Source: JAAFIP01 sp031367325 (GTDB lineage Bacteria; Pseudomonadota; Gammaproteobacteria; Burkholderiales; Burkholderiaceae_C). From it: 16,939 bases of DNA. Location: contig JANLPQ010000066.1 of assembly GCA_031367325.1 (NCBI GenBank), positions 1 through 16,939 of the forward strand, given 5' to 3'. Positions within the stretch are counted from its first letter, which is position 1. Each line of letters starts with the position of its first letter. The position numbers and the translations under genes were made by a program. Positions 1 to 7,577 of the stretch are shown in pieces. The notes under the pieces are model-generated. The model saw nothing but the letters and a program-made list of their open reading frames with translations, had not been told where the DNA came from and ran no database searches.

Positions 1-2799
1 TTGGGGCGCATTTTGGGCGACGTGATCCGGGAGCAAGACGGCGCCAGCGCCTACGAGCTGGTAGAGCAAATTCGCAAGCTGTCAGTGGCCTTCAGGCGCG
101 ACGCTGACGAGACCGCGCAAGAGGCCTTAAAAAAGCTGCTCAAGTCGCTGTCTAACGACCAAACTGTCAGCGTCATTCGCGCCTTTACCTACTTTAGCCA
201 TTTGGCCAACCTGGCCGAAGACCGCCACCACATTCGCCGCCGTACCGTGCACGAGCAGCGTGGCGACGTGCAAGACGGTAGCCTAGATGCCGCATTCGCC
301 CGCCTGCGCGCCAGCGGCCACACGGTTAAAAGCATTGCCAAAACGCTGTCGCAAGCCTTCATTTCCCCCGTACTCACCGCCCACCCTACCGAGGTGCAGC
401 GCAAAAGCATTTTGGACGCAGAACGCGCCATCGCCGGTATATTGACTGCCCGCGATGCTACAGATTTGCTGCCGCGCGAGAAACTGCAGCTGGACGCGCA
501 ACTGCGCGCCCGCGTTACCCAGCTGTGGCAAACCCGCCTGCTGCGCTACACCAAGCTAACCGTGGCCGACGAGATAGAAAACGCTCTCTCTTACTACGAA
601 GCTACTTTTCTGCGCGAAATTCCCAAGCTGTACGCCGACGTAGAAGACCGCGTGGGCAAAGTAGACGAGGCGTTCTTTCGCATGGGCAACTGGATAGGCG
701 GCGACCGCGATGGCAACCCCAATGTGACTGCCGACACGCTGAACCACGCGCTCAAACGCCAAGCCGAGGTGGTGCTGCGCTACTACTTGACCGAAGTGCA
801 CCACCTGGGCGCAGAGCTGTCGGTGTCGCTCATGTTAGTGGGCATGAGCGACGACATGCACGCGCTGACCGACCGATCACCCGACTTGAACGAACACCGC
901 CTAGACGAGCCGTACCGCCGCGCTTTGATTGGCGTGTACGCCCGCTTGGCCGCTACGCTGCTTGAATTAACCGGCACCGAGGCAGCGCGCCACGCTGTAG
1001 CACCACAAAACCCTTATGGTGCTGCAGAAGAATTCTTGGCAGATCTAAAAACTATTGAGGCCTCGCTATTGGCCACCAATGGAGCACATTTGGTAGGCAT
1101 GCGCTTAACCGGCTTGGTGCGTGCAGTGCAAGTGTTTGGCTTTCATCTAGCCACGGTAGATTTGCGCCAAAGCTCGGACAAGCATGAAGAAGTCATCGCA
1201 GAACTATTGGCCACTGCGCGCATTGAGAAAAATTATTCTGCGCTAGATGAGCCTGCCAAGCGCGCCTTGCTTTTGTCATTGCTCAACGACACCCGCCCGC
1301 TGCGCGTGGTAGGCACCACCTACAGCGACCATGCCCGCAGCGAGCTGGCTATTTTTGAAGCAGCGCGCACGGCCCGCCAGCGCTTTGGCAAGGCCGCCAT
1401 CTTGCACTACATCATCAGCCACACCGAAAGCGTGAGCGACTTGCTAGAAGTGCTGCTGCTGCAAAAAGAAGTGGGGCTGATGCAGGGCACGTTAGAAGTG
1501 CCTGAGGCGATTGGCATATCGGGCAAACCATCTACGCGCACAGAGCCCGCCCAAGGCCTGGCGCGCACCGAACTGATCGTCGTGCCGCTGTTTGAAACCA
1601 TTGAAGATCTGCGCAACGCCGCACCCATCATGCGCGAGTTCTACGCCCTGCCCGGCATTGCCGACATGGTGCGCCGGTCAGTTGCAGAAGGCGCGCTAAA
1701 CCACAGCCCCGAGCAAGACATCATGCTGGGCTACAGCGACAGCAACAAAGACGGCGGTATTTTTACCAGCAACTGGGAACTGTACCGGGCCGAGATTGCA
1801 TTGGTGCAATTGTTCGATGAATTGAAAGCCTCACACGGCATCACGCTCAGAATGTTCCACGGCCGGGGCGGCACGGTAGGCCGCGGTGGTGGCCCCACTT
1901 ACCAAGCTATCTTGGCACAGCCGCCGGGCACCGTGCGCGGCCAAATCCGCGTGACCGAGCAGGGCGAGGTTATTGCATCTAAATACGCCAACCCAGAAAT
2001 CGGTCGCCGCAATTTAGAAACCTTAGTCGCGGCAACCTTAGAAGCCACACTGCTGACGCCCACTAAGCCCGCGCCGCAAAGCTTTCTCGATGCTGCAACA
2101 GAACTCAGCACCTTAAGCATGCAGGCCTACCGCAAGCTGGTGTACGAGACGCCCGGTTTTACCGACTATTTCTTTGCCGCCACTCCCATTCGCGAGATAG
2201 CGGGTTTGAACATAGGCTCGCGCCCCGCATCGCGCAAACCATCACAACGTATTGAAGACCTGCGCGCGATTCCGTGGGGGTTTAGCTGGGGTCAGTGCCG
2301 TTTGACTCTGCCCGGTTGGTATGGATTTGGCAGCGCGGTGGAGCAGTTTATTGCTCACTCTGGTAAGCAATCTGCGGAAGACAAACGCAAGCTGCTACAA
2401 AAAATGCAGCGCGACTGGCCTTTCTTTAAAACCCTGCTCAGCAATATGGACATGGTGATCGCCAAGAGCGACTTGGCCTTAGCGTCCCGCTATGCCGAAC
2501 TGGTAACCGACGCCAAGCTGCGCAAAAAAATCTTGTCCGATATCGAAGCTGAATGGCACCGCACCGCCAAAGCGCTGGCGTTTATCACCGGCGAGAAAAG
2601 CCGCTTGGCCAACAACCCGTCTCTGGCGCGCAGCATACAACACCGCTTTCCCTACATCGACCCGCTGCACCATCTGCAAGTCGAACTCATCCGCCGCTTT
2701 CGCGCTGGCAAAACCGAACAAGACCGCGACGAGCGGGTGCAGCGCGGTATTCACATCAGCATCAACGGCATTGCGGCGGGGCTGCGTAATACGGGGTAA
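1..2799 (+). CDS. ppc: Phosphoenolpyruvate carboxylase, 5'-truncated by the window
   Basis: Carboxylates phosphoenolpyruvate with bicarbonate to give oxaloacetate, a cytoplasmic anaplerotic reaction feeding the TCA cycle. The reading frame is open from base 1 for 932 codons. The catalytic motif TAHPTE lies at codons 126-131 with His128, which I equate with E. coli His138, so about ten N-terminal residues lie upstream. The TTG at base 1 is therefore probably an internal Leu codon, not the start. Other family signatures are GGDRDGNPNVT near codon 233, SDSNKDGG near codon 579, and the glycine-rich loop FHGRGGTVGRGGGP with His620. The protein ends in the invariant Ppc C-terminus RNTG, so the 3' end is intact. 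It is somewhat longer than the 883-residue E. coli enzyme. No obvious terminator directly follows the stop; the nearest is at 3227-3253. Identification is very secure; only the start is missing. Confidence 0.97.
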   Translation: MGRILGDVIREQDGASAYELVEQIRKLSVAFRRDADETAQEALKKLLKSLSNDQTVSVIRAFTYFSHLANLAEDRHHIRRRTVHEQRGDVQDGSLDAAFARLRASGHTVKSIAKTLSQAFISPVLTAHPTEVQRKSILDAERAIAGILTARDATDLLPREKLQLDAQLRARVTQLWQTRLLRYTKLTVADEIENALSYYEATFLREIPKLYADVEDRVGKVDEAFFRMGNWIGGDRDGNPNVTADTLNHALKRQAEVVLRYYLTEVHHLGAELSVSLMLVGMSDDMHALTDRSPDLNEHRLDEPYRRALIGVYARLAATLLELTGTEAARHAVAPQNPYGAAEEFLADLKTIEASLLATNGAHLVGMRLTGLVRAVQVFGFHLATVDLRQSSDKHEEVIAELLATARIEKNYSALDEPAKRALLLSLLNDTRPLRVVGTTYSDHARSELAIFEAARTARQRFGKAAILHYIISHTESVSDLLEVLLLQKEVGLMQGTLEVPEAIGISGKPSTRTEPAQGLARTELIVVPLFETIEDLRNAAPIMREFYALPGIADMVRRSVAEGALNHSPEQDIMLGYSDSNKDGGIFTSNWELYRAEIALVQLFDELKASHGITLRMFHGRGGTVGRGGGPTYQAILAQPPGTVRGQIRVTEQGEVIASKYANPEIGRRNLETLVAATLEATLLTPTKPAPQSFLDAATELSTLSMQAYRKLVYETPGFTDYFFAATPIREIAGLNIGSRPASRKPSQRIEDLRAIPWGFSWGQCRLTLPGWYGFGSAVEQFIAHSGKQSAEDKRKLLQKMQRDWPFFKTLLSNMDMVIAKSDLALASRYAELVTDAKLRKKILSDIEAEWHRTAKALAFITGEKSRLANNPSLARSIQHRFPYIDPLHHLQVELIRRFRAGKTEQDRDERVQRGIHISINGIAAGLRNTG

Positions 2800-2876
2800 G
2801 CGGCGGGTCATTGGCGTTGTCAAAAATGAAATCGGCGCTGGCTTGTTCATCTGGGCACTGGGGATAGCTTCACTGG

Positions 2877-2979
2877 ATCAGGCTGGTGGTGCGCTCAGCT
2901 ACGCGGCTGTCCCCCGTGTCGGCTTAGGGCCGACAACTCCTCCTTGATGCCGCTACGCTGAGCGCACCACCAGCCTGAT
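2877..2979 (-). repeat. Structured hairpin element, family I, copy 1
   Basis: This is a 103-bp element with perfect 23-bp terminal inverted arms (2877-2899 and 2957-2979). The interior holds CTGTCCCCCG (2907-2916), a 7-bp hairpin TGTCGGC/GCCGACA with a 5-nt loop (2917-2935), and CTCCTCCTTGATG (2937-2949). The interior matches copy 2 at 3022-3129 read on the other strand, while the arms do not match copy 2. The strand given follows the orientation in which copy 2 keeps G.U pairs, and is tentative. I see no coding capacity. It could act as a terminator or RNA-stabilising structure for ppc, or be a dispersed repeat; I do not recognise the family. Confidence 0.75.
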
Positions 2980-3021
2980 ATGAGGGAGCTGGTGGGTGCC
3001 CAATCATCGTGCGCCCACCAT

Positions 3022-3129
3022 GCTCGCTGCCTTGGCGCTGGGTGTGCGTGGCGTAGCGACATCAAGGAGGAGCCCAAAGGGCGGGGGACAGTTGCGTAGC
3101 TACGCGCACCCAGCGCTGGGGCAGCGAGC
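3022..3129 (+). repeat. Structured hairpin element, family I, copy 2 (inverted relative to copy 1)
   Basis: This 108-bp element has imperfect terminal arms: GCTCGCTGCC at 3022-3031 pairs with 3120-3129, followed by a second block GCGCTGGGTG pairing near 3101-3116. Between the two blocks are three consecutive positions that would be T.G, T.G and G.T on the plus strand, which are allowed in RNA; on the minus strand they would be A.C mismatches. The interior is the reverse complement of copy 1: CATCAAGGAGGAG (3060-3072), a GCCC/GGGC hairpin with an AAA loop (3072-3082), and CGGGGGACAG (3082-3091). The 42 bp between the copies contain a further 9-bp near-perfect stem (2991-2999 with 3011-3019). 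Confidence 0.72.
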
Positions 3130-3226
3130 TTGAGCACGACCCCGCGCGTGCCAACCAATTCGTAAGCTCAAAGCACAGCTATAACCTCATGCAACCGATG
3201 CACCACACCGTCATCTGAAAGCAAAA

Positions 3227-3253
3227 GGCCTCGCTAAACAGCGAGGCCTTTTT
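3227..3253 (-). terminator. Bidirectional rho-independent terminator
   Basis: A perfect 8-bp GC-rich stem GGCCTCGC/GCGAGGCC (3227-3234 and 3241-3248) with a 6-nt loop is flanked by AAAA on the left and TTTTT on the right. It can therefore terminate in either direction. It lies 22 bp past the stop codon of the helicase gene, whose transcript it most likely ends. It would also stop readthrough from ppc. Confidence 0.85.
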
Positions 3254-3275
3254 ACTTGAAGTGGTCAGTTAAAAA

Positions 3276-5561
3276 TTAACGACCAATGATCTTCACGACT
3301 TTTGGTTTACCAGTTTTGGCAAAGCTGCTAGCACCCGTTTTACCGGGAACAAACGACTTCTTGGCGGGGCGCTTGTCGTCTGCTGGGCGCGCGGCAGACC
3401 AGGTGTTGGTGCGCTCTGGGCGCTGGAAGGGGCGCTGCTCACCGCGTGTATCTTGGCGTGTATCTTGGCGTGGGTCTTGGGCGCGACGGTCTTGTGGAGG
3501 ACGTGCATCGCGGTCTTGGCCACGCTCTTGGCCACGATCTTGGCCGCGGTCAGCACCAAACGGTGCGCGAGGTGCAAAGTTGCGGTCACCACCGCGGTCG
3601 GCGTTGCGGTTCTCAAAGCCGCGCGGCTCTTGGCGCGGTGCGCCAAAACCACGTTGATCGCTGCGTTGGTCACCGCGTTGATCGCCACGATTGTCACCAC
3701 CAAAGCCGCCTTGGCCTTGCTCTGCGCCGCGTTGATCCGCACCGCGTTGGTCTCCACCGCGCTGCTCAAAGCCGCGCTGATCGCCGCGTGCGTCATCGCG
3801 CTGTGGGCGTCCGCCCCAGCCGCCTTCGCTGGCGTTTTTGGTACGGTCACCGAAGCCACCGCCAAAACCACCACCTTTGTTGCGGTCATTAAAACCGCCT
3901 GGGCGTGGACCATAGCTGCGCTCGCCGCGGTCGCTGCCGCGGTCATTGCCGCGATCACCACCACGGTCGCCAAAGCTAGGGCGGGCACCAAAGCTGGGGC
4001 GGCTTGGGCGCTCGCGGGTGGTGGGCTCCAGGCCCGGAATCACCTCAGCCTTGATCGGCTGCTTGGTAAAAAATTCAATATCGCTGATCTTGCGGCGGTC
4101 ACGAAACTCAGCAATCGTCACTGCGGTACCGCTGCGGCCCGCGCGGCCTGTGCGGCCAATGCGGTGGGTGTAGTCTTCGGCCTTCATCGGCAAGCCGTAG
4201 TTAAACACGTGGCTGATCGATGGCACGTCAATACCGCGTGCAGCTACGTCGGTAGCTATCAAAAACTGAATGCGACCTTCGCGCAGCATGTTCAGGCGGC
4301 GGTTACGCATGCCTTGGCTTAGCGCGCCGTGCAGTGCTGCAGCAGCAAAACCAGAGTCGGCCAGGTCGTTGGCCAGTCCATCGCACTCTACTTGGGTGCT
4401 AACAAACACAATCGCTTGCTCAATGGTGGTGTCACGCATCCAGTGGTCTAGCAGCTTGCGTTTGTGCTGCATGTTGTCGGCCCAAAACAGCACCTGCTTG
4501 ATGTTGTTATGCTTTTCTTGTGGTGTGTCGATGGTGATGCGCTGAGGTTCCCGCATCACGCGGGCGGCCAGCTGCTGAATGCGCGACGCAAACGTAGCGC
4601 TGAACATCATGGTTTGCTGGCGTTGGGCGGTGAGGTTGTTGACCTCGGCCAAGTCGTCGCTAAAGCCTAGGTCCAGCATGCGGTCAGCTTCGTCAACCAC
4701 GAGAAATTTAACGTCTTGCAGTTTGATCTGGCTGCTGCGTTGCAAATCGAGCAAACGGCCGGGCGTTGCCACGATCAAGTTGGCGTTTTGCAGCTTGGCA
4801 ATTTGCAGCTGGTAAGGCATGCCACCGATCACCGAGGCAATGCGCACGCCGCGCATGTGGCGCACCAAATCGATAGCTTCGTTGGCCACCTGCTGCGCCA
4901 GTTCGCGCGTGGGGCACAAGATCAACGCGCCGGGGGTGGGCGCTTTGAAGTTGCGGTTGTTCGTGGGGTCTTTGCGCTTGGGTTTTTTAGCGGGCTCTTC
5001 ACCGCGCATTTTGGCGGCTTCTGCCTCGGCCAAATATTCAGCTTTCTCAGCCGCTTCTTTGGCAAACATGTCAGCCTCTAGGGTGTGCAACACAGGCAAC
5101 AAAAACGCTGCGGTTTTACCGCTACCAGTTTGGCTAGATACCATCAGGTCGACAAACTTTTTGTCACCGCCAGCGTGCAGCGCCAGAGGAATGGCTTTGA
5201 GTTGCACTGCGGTGGCTTTGGTGTAGCCCATGTCTTTGGTGGCTTGCACCAGTGATGGTGATAAGCCCATGATTTCAAAGTCACTCGGGCCTGCGGGCGC
5301 TTCGGGTACTGCGGCCTCGATGTTGACAGCTTCTTCAGAGTCAAACTCTTCTTGGGCTGCGGCGTCTACAGCAGCGTCATCACCAGCGTGGTCAGTATGC
5401 CCATTACTGTCAATGGCGTCATGCGCCATTGCATCACCAGCAGCATCATTTGCTACATTTTCCGTGGCTGCTTGAGCAGTATCTACGGCAGTATTGGCAT
5501 CAAAAGCATCAGAAACAGCGGTCTCTAGTGCAGCTTCGTTCATTTGAAAATCTTCATTCAT
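3276..5561 (-). CDS. DEAD-box ATP-dependent RNA helicase (RhlE-type) with long acidic N-terminus and RG-rich tail
   Basis: Predicted ATP-dependent RNA-unwinding enzyme acting in ribosome assembly or mRNA turnover. From the chosen ATG it is 761 residues, against about 450 for E. coli RhlE. Order: acidic Ala/Asp/Glu-rich region (1-92); Q-motif region ending at Gln120; motif I SQTGSGKT (143-150); PTREL (217-221); TPGR (266-269); DEAD (290-293); SAT (321-323); ARGIDVP (441-447); HRIGRTGR (466-473); then a tail of about 245 residues rich in Arg, Gly, Asp and Gln. A charged insertion of about 35 residues (roughly 168-203) sits between motifs I and Ia. The frame stays open upstream to 5660, but that extension looks non-coding. 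None of the candidate starts has a good ribosome binding site; a second ATG six codons in (5543) has a weak GAAG upstream. The helicase assignment is secure; the subgroup is less so. Confidence 0.93.
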   Translation of the reverse strand: MNEDFQMNEAALETAVSDAFDANTAVDTAQAATENVANDAAGDAMAHDAIDSNGHTDHAGDDAAVDAAAQEEFDSEEAVNIEAAVPEAPAGPSDFEIMGLSPSLVQATKDMGYTKATAVQLKAIPLALHAGGDKKFVDLMVSSQTGSGKTAAFLLPVLHTLEADMFAKEAAEKAEYLAEAEAAKMRGEEPAKKPKRKDPTNNRNFKAPTPGALILCPTRELAQQVANEAIDLVRHMRGVRIASVIGGMPYQLQIAKLQNANLIVATPGRLLDLQRSSQIKLQDVKFLVVDEADRMLDLGFSDDLAEVNNLTAQRQQTMMFSATFASRIQQLAARVMREPQRITIDTPQEKHNNIKQVLFWADNMQHKRKLLDHWMRDTTIEQAIVFVSTQVECDGLANDLADSGFAAAALHGALSQGMRNRRLNMLREGRIQFLIATDVAARGIDVPSISHVFNYGLPMKAEDYTHRIGRTGRAGRSGTAVTIAEFRDRRKISDIEFFTKQPIKAEVIPGLEPTTRERPSRPSFGARPSFGDRGGDRGNDRGSDRGERSYGPRPGGFNDRNKGGGFGGGFGDRTKNASEGGWGGRPQRDDARGDQRGFEQRGGDQRGADQRGAEQGQGGFGGDNRGDQRGDQRSDQRGFGAPRQEPRGFENRNADRGGDRNFAPRAPFGADRGQDRGQERGQDRDARPPQDRRAQDPRQDTRQDTRGEQRPFQRPERTNTWSAARPADDKRPAKKSFVPGKTGASSFAKTGKPKVVKIIGR

Positions 5562-5577
5562 GTTTACGCACAGGCAC

Positions 5578-5596
5578 GCACCCCTACATGGGGCGC
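5578..5596 (-). promoter_or_regulatory. Leader hairpin with AUG-UAG in its loop, upstream of the helicase start
   Basis: On the minus strand, GCGCCCC pairs with GGGGTGC (one G.T pair) around a loop that includes ATGTAG, a start codon followed directly by a stop. The hairpin ends 16 nt before the chosen ATG at 5561. Together with the candidate promoter near 5687-5715 it implies a leader of roughly 120 nt. This would fit post-transcriptional control of a helicase gene, but that role is inference. Confidence 0.35.
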
Positions 5597-5686
5597 GAGC
5601 CATTCCTTTTAAAGGCGGTGTCTTGTTGGGCAAGACGGTTGATACAAAAACATCAACCAACCAACAAGTTCAGCGTGAAAGCATTT

Positions 5687-5744
5687 TTTAAAACAATGTA
5701 GTCTTAAAACTTCAACGCGATGACCACGAAAGTGTGCCGTGGTC
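5687..5744 (-). promoter_or_regulatory. Candidate promoter and operator-like palindrome for the helicase gene
   Basis: On the minus strand, TTGAAG (5715-5710) and TTTAAA (5692-5687) are separated by 17 bp; each matches four of six consensus sigma-70 positions. Just upstream is a perfect 7-bp inverted repeat GACCACG-N9-CGTGGTC (5722-5728 and 5738-5744), placed where an activator or repressor could bind. The promoter call is weak because the box matches are only partial. Confidence 0.3.
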
Positions 5745-5881
5745 TATGGAGTGTGGCAGATGCACATATTCGCTAATTTTTCTAGCGAAGATTTCGATTA
5801 TAACCCGGCTAGGGTTTTCCCGCAAATTTATGTTCGGTTTGCTTCTCTAAATATTGAATCTTGGTTGTCTAGCTCTTTGCT

Positions 5882-5947
5882 GCAATTAGCTTTTTCGTTA
5901 TCGCGATTAGCTTTTCTGTGATTGACTTTTCTGCGATTGACTTTTTA
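5882..5947. repeat. Imperfect 15-bp tandem repeat
   Basis: Three adjacent 15-bp units, GCGATTAGCTTTTCT (5903-5917), GTGATTGACTTTTCT (5918-5932) and GCGATTGACTTTTTA (5933-5947), are preceded by a fourth similar unit at 5882-5896 after a 6-bp interruption. They lie between the helicase promoter region and the structured element at 5979. Another small palindrome, TTCGCTA-N7-TAGCGAA, sits at 5769-5789. Nothing else recognisable was seen between 5745 and 5978. Confidence 0.6.
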
Positions 5948-5978
5948 TCGCCAAGCTGTTGTAGCTTCGTCAAAGACC

Positions 5979-6177
5979 GCACGCTGTTGTGGTGCAGTGC
6001 AGTAGTCCACCCGAGCACCGGCCCGCTTCGCGGTAAGCTTTGCAGTACTCGACTTTGGGGGGAATAACGAGCATCGCGCAAGCGCTCAAACATCTAAATT
6101 CCTGATCCCCAAAGTCTCCGTGCTTCAGCCCGGCACTCTTATTGGGTGGGCTACTGCACTGCACCACAACAGCGTGC
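5979..6177 (-). repeat. Structured element, family II, copy A (199 bp, possible structured RNA)
   Basis: The terminal arms are 34 bp (5979-6012 and 6144-6177); 33 pairs are Watson-Crick and one is T.G. The interior, read on the minus strand to match copy B, has a 10-bp helix (6107-6116 with 6051-6060), a GCG-CTTG-CGC hairpin (6085-6076), and a CCGC-GAA-GCGG hairpin (6033-6023). All have a counterpart in copy B at 7578-7778, with sequence changes on both sides of helices. The element starts 33 bp after the stop codon of the 405-residue unknown gene, so it would be transcribed as its 3' untranslated region. I do not recognise the family. Confidence 0.8.
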
Positions 6178-6210
6178 TATCGGTTATTTATATGTTTTGC
6201 TCGAACAGAT

Positions 6211-7428
6211 TCAATTGATTGGAATTACTTTTGAACCACCACACTGTGGATTTTGTAATAACAGATCTTTTCGATTCAGTCGTAAGTTTACTGGCTCAGC
6301 TAAAAAAAGATCTACTCCTTTTTGAGACGATCTTTGAATAGTAATCCCAGGAAAAGCACCTTCTTTGAGAGCGCCGACTTGCGCAGCTTTGGAAAGAACT
6401 GGGAAGTAGCTTTTTCTAAGTGCGACCATCAAATCGTCTTGTTGCTGGTAAGTCAGAGCATCTACATATGTTCTATAAATATTTGTGACGCGAAATATTT
6501 GTTTAGGTTGATTTTCTTTAGGCGATGGTTCGAATACAACTTTAGTTATTTGTCCACTCTGGCTCTTGAAATACGCTGCATTACTAATGCCATAAAAATC
6601 GAAAGGCGCGCAAGCCACATCTACGTTGCCTAGTGCTGCGATCGCATTAGAATTGAAAATATTTGAACTGAGAGCAGAAGCGATCACTCGCAAAAAAGAG
6701 TCTGAGGCTGTCAGTTTTTTCCGCAGATCTGCTATCTCCGATTCGCTCGCTAATCTTGAATCGCCTGCTGATTTTGCGCCTAATGTTTTAAAAATCGGGT
6801 TTGATGACTCCCAATTTATTCCTTTAATCTGCGTAATGTCATCACCTACACACACACCTGATAAGCACGGGTACCCGTTCTTTACAAATTCAGTATTGGA
6901 GGTCTGCTGCGTTTCATTATCAGCTATTGATTGGACTGGTTGTGTGGACTGTACTAACTTGGCAGCATTGTTCTGCGCGACATTGCCCAATACGCTCTGG
7001 GCTGATGCATCTAGCGAACCTTGCTTGGCCGCCATCACATAAGAGCACAACTCAGTTTTTACACCTTCATCAGGTGCTAATTGCAGAGGATTTAGACGGA
7101 TAGCGACCGCTACATAAGTCTCATTACTCACTGGTTTGACAGTCACAACAATTGGCAGCGCACGCCCGCCAGCTTTACCGGGTTGTTCTGCCTGCAAAGT
7201 ACCTTGCGCCAGATCAGACGCTAGTATTTTTTGGCCAACAGCTTCTAGCTTGTTTCGAATCGCAGCAATCGCGTTTTGTGTATTTAGCGTTGGCATACTA
7301 GCCGAAACAAGGTAAGTGGTACCAGTGAGTGCGTTACCTGATTTTTCAAGATTGCAGGTTTGGGCTTGAGCGTTAAGCGCATTCATAGCAAAAACTAGAA
7401 ACGCAACATTCACAAAATTACTTTTCAT
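6211..7428 (-). CDS. Exported protein of unknown function
   Basis: A 405-residue protein I do not recognise. The N-terminus is a classical Sec signal peptide: MKSN, a hydrophobic stretch to about residue 16, then a likely cleavage after AQA (residue 22). The mature protein therefore probably sits in the periplasm. Two parts can be seen: residues 35-135, and residues 183-400 beginning with a Cys-rich segment (C188, C193) followed by VGDDITQIKGINW. They are joined by a Gln/Ser/Asn-rich linker (about 137-182). There are six cysteines in the mature region, allowing disulfides. The start has a good ribosome binding site, AAGGGA, a few bases upstream. The DNA is visibly richer in A+T than the flanking genes, and it lies between two inverted copies of a structured element, suggesting later acquisition. 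The coding call is secure; the function is open. Confidence 0.85.
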   Translation of the reverse strand: MKSNFVNVAFLVFAMNALNAQAQTCNLEKSGNALTGTTYLVSASMPTLNTQNAIAAIRNKLEAVGQKILASDLAQGTLQAEQPGKAGGRALPIVVTVKPVSNETYVAVAIRLNPLQLAPDEGVKTELCSYVMAAKQGSLDASAQSVLGNVAQNNAAKLVQSTQPVQSIADNETQQTSNTEFVKNGYPCLSGVCVGDDITQIKGINWESSNPIFKTLGAKSAGDSRLASESEIADLRKKLTASDSFLRVIASALSSNIFNSNAIAALGNVDVACAPFDFYGISNAAYFKSQSGQITKVVFEPSPKENQPKQIFRVTNIYRTYVDALTYQQQDDLMVALRKSYFPVLSKAAQVGALKEGAFPGITIQRSSQKGVDLFLAEPVNLRLNRKDLLLQNPQCGGSKVIPIN

Positions 7429-7577
7429 TTTTTCCCTTAAATTGTAAAATTATTAATCGTACTGTTTATGCAAATAACGGCGCGTAATTACCACCAAAGT
7501 AGAGTACTTTATACCATTATGGATAGCAATATGATCATAAGGTACCCACAATATTTGCCCATCAAAATCCTGAATAT

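Noticed and set aside
1..3. TTG at base 1 as the ppc start codon
   Set aside because: The position of catalytic His128 indicates about ten residues are missing, so this is most likely an internal Leu codon at the window edge.
3560..3990. Short regularly spaced repeats in this stretch, checked as a CRISPR array
   Set aside because: The repetition is codons for RGD/QRG-type units in the helicase tail; spacing is irregular and there are no unique spacers.
3293..3991. 232-codon open frame on the minus strand and several plus-strand frames over the helicase tail
   Set aside because: They are out-of-frame readings of the low-complexity RG-rich coding region; Ala/Val/Thr monotony is what a shifted reading of such codons gives.
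5869..6093. 74-codon minus-strand frame with repeated KSIAE/KSITE units
   Set aside because: It starts inside structured element A and its periodicity is explained by the 15-bp tandem repeat; no ribosome binding site.
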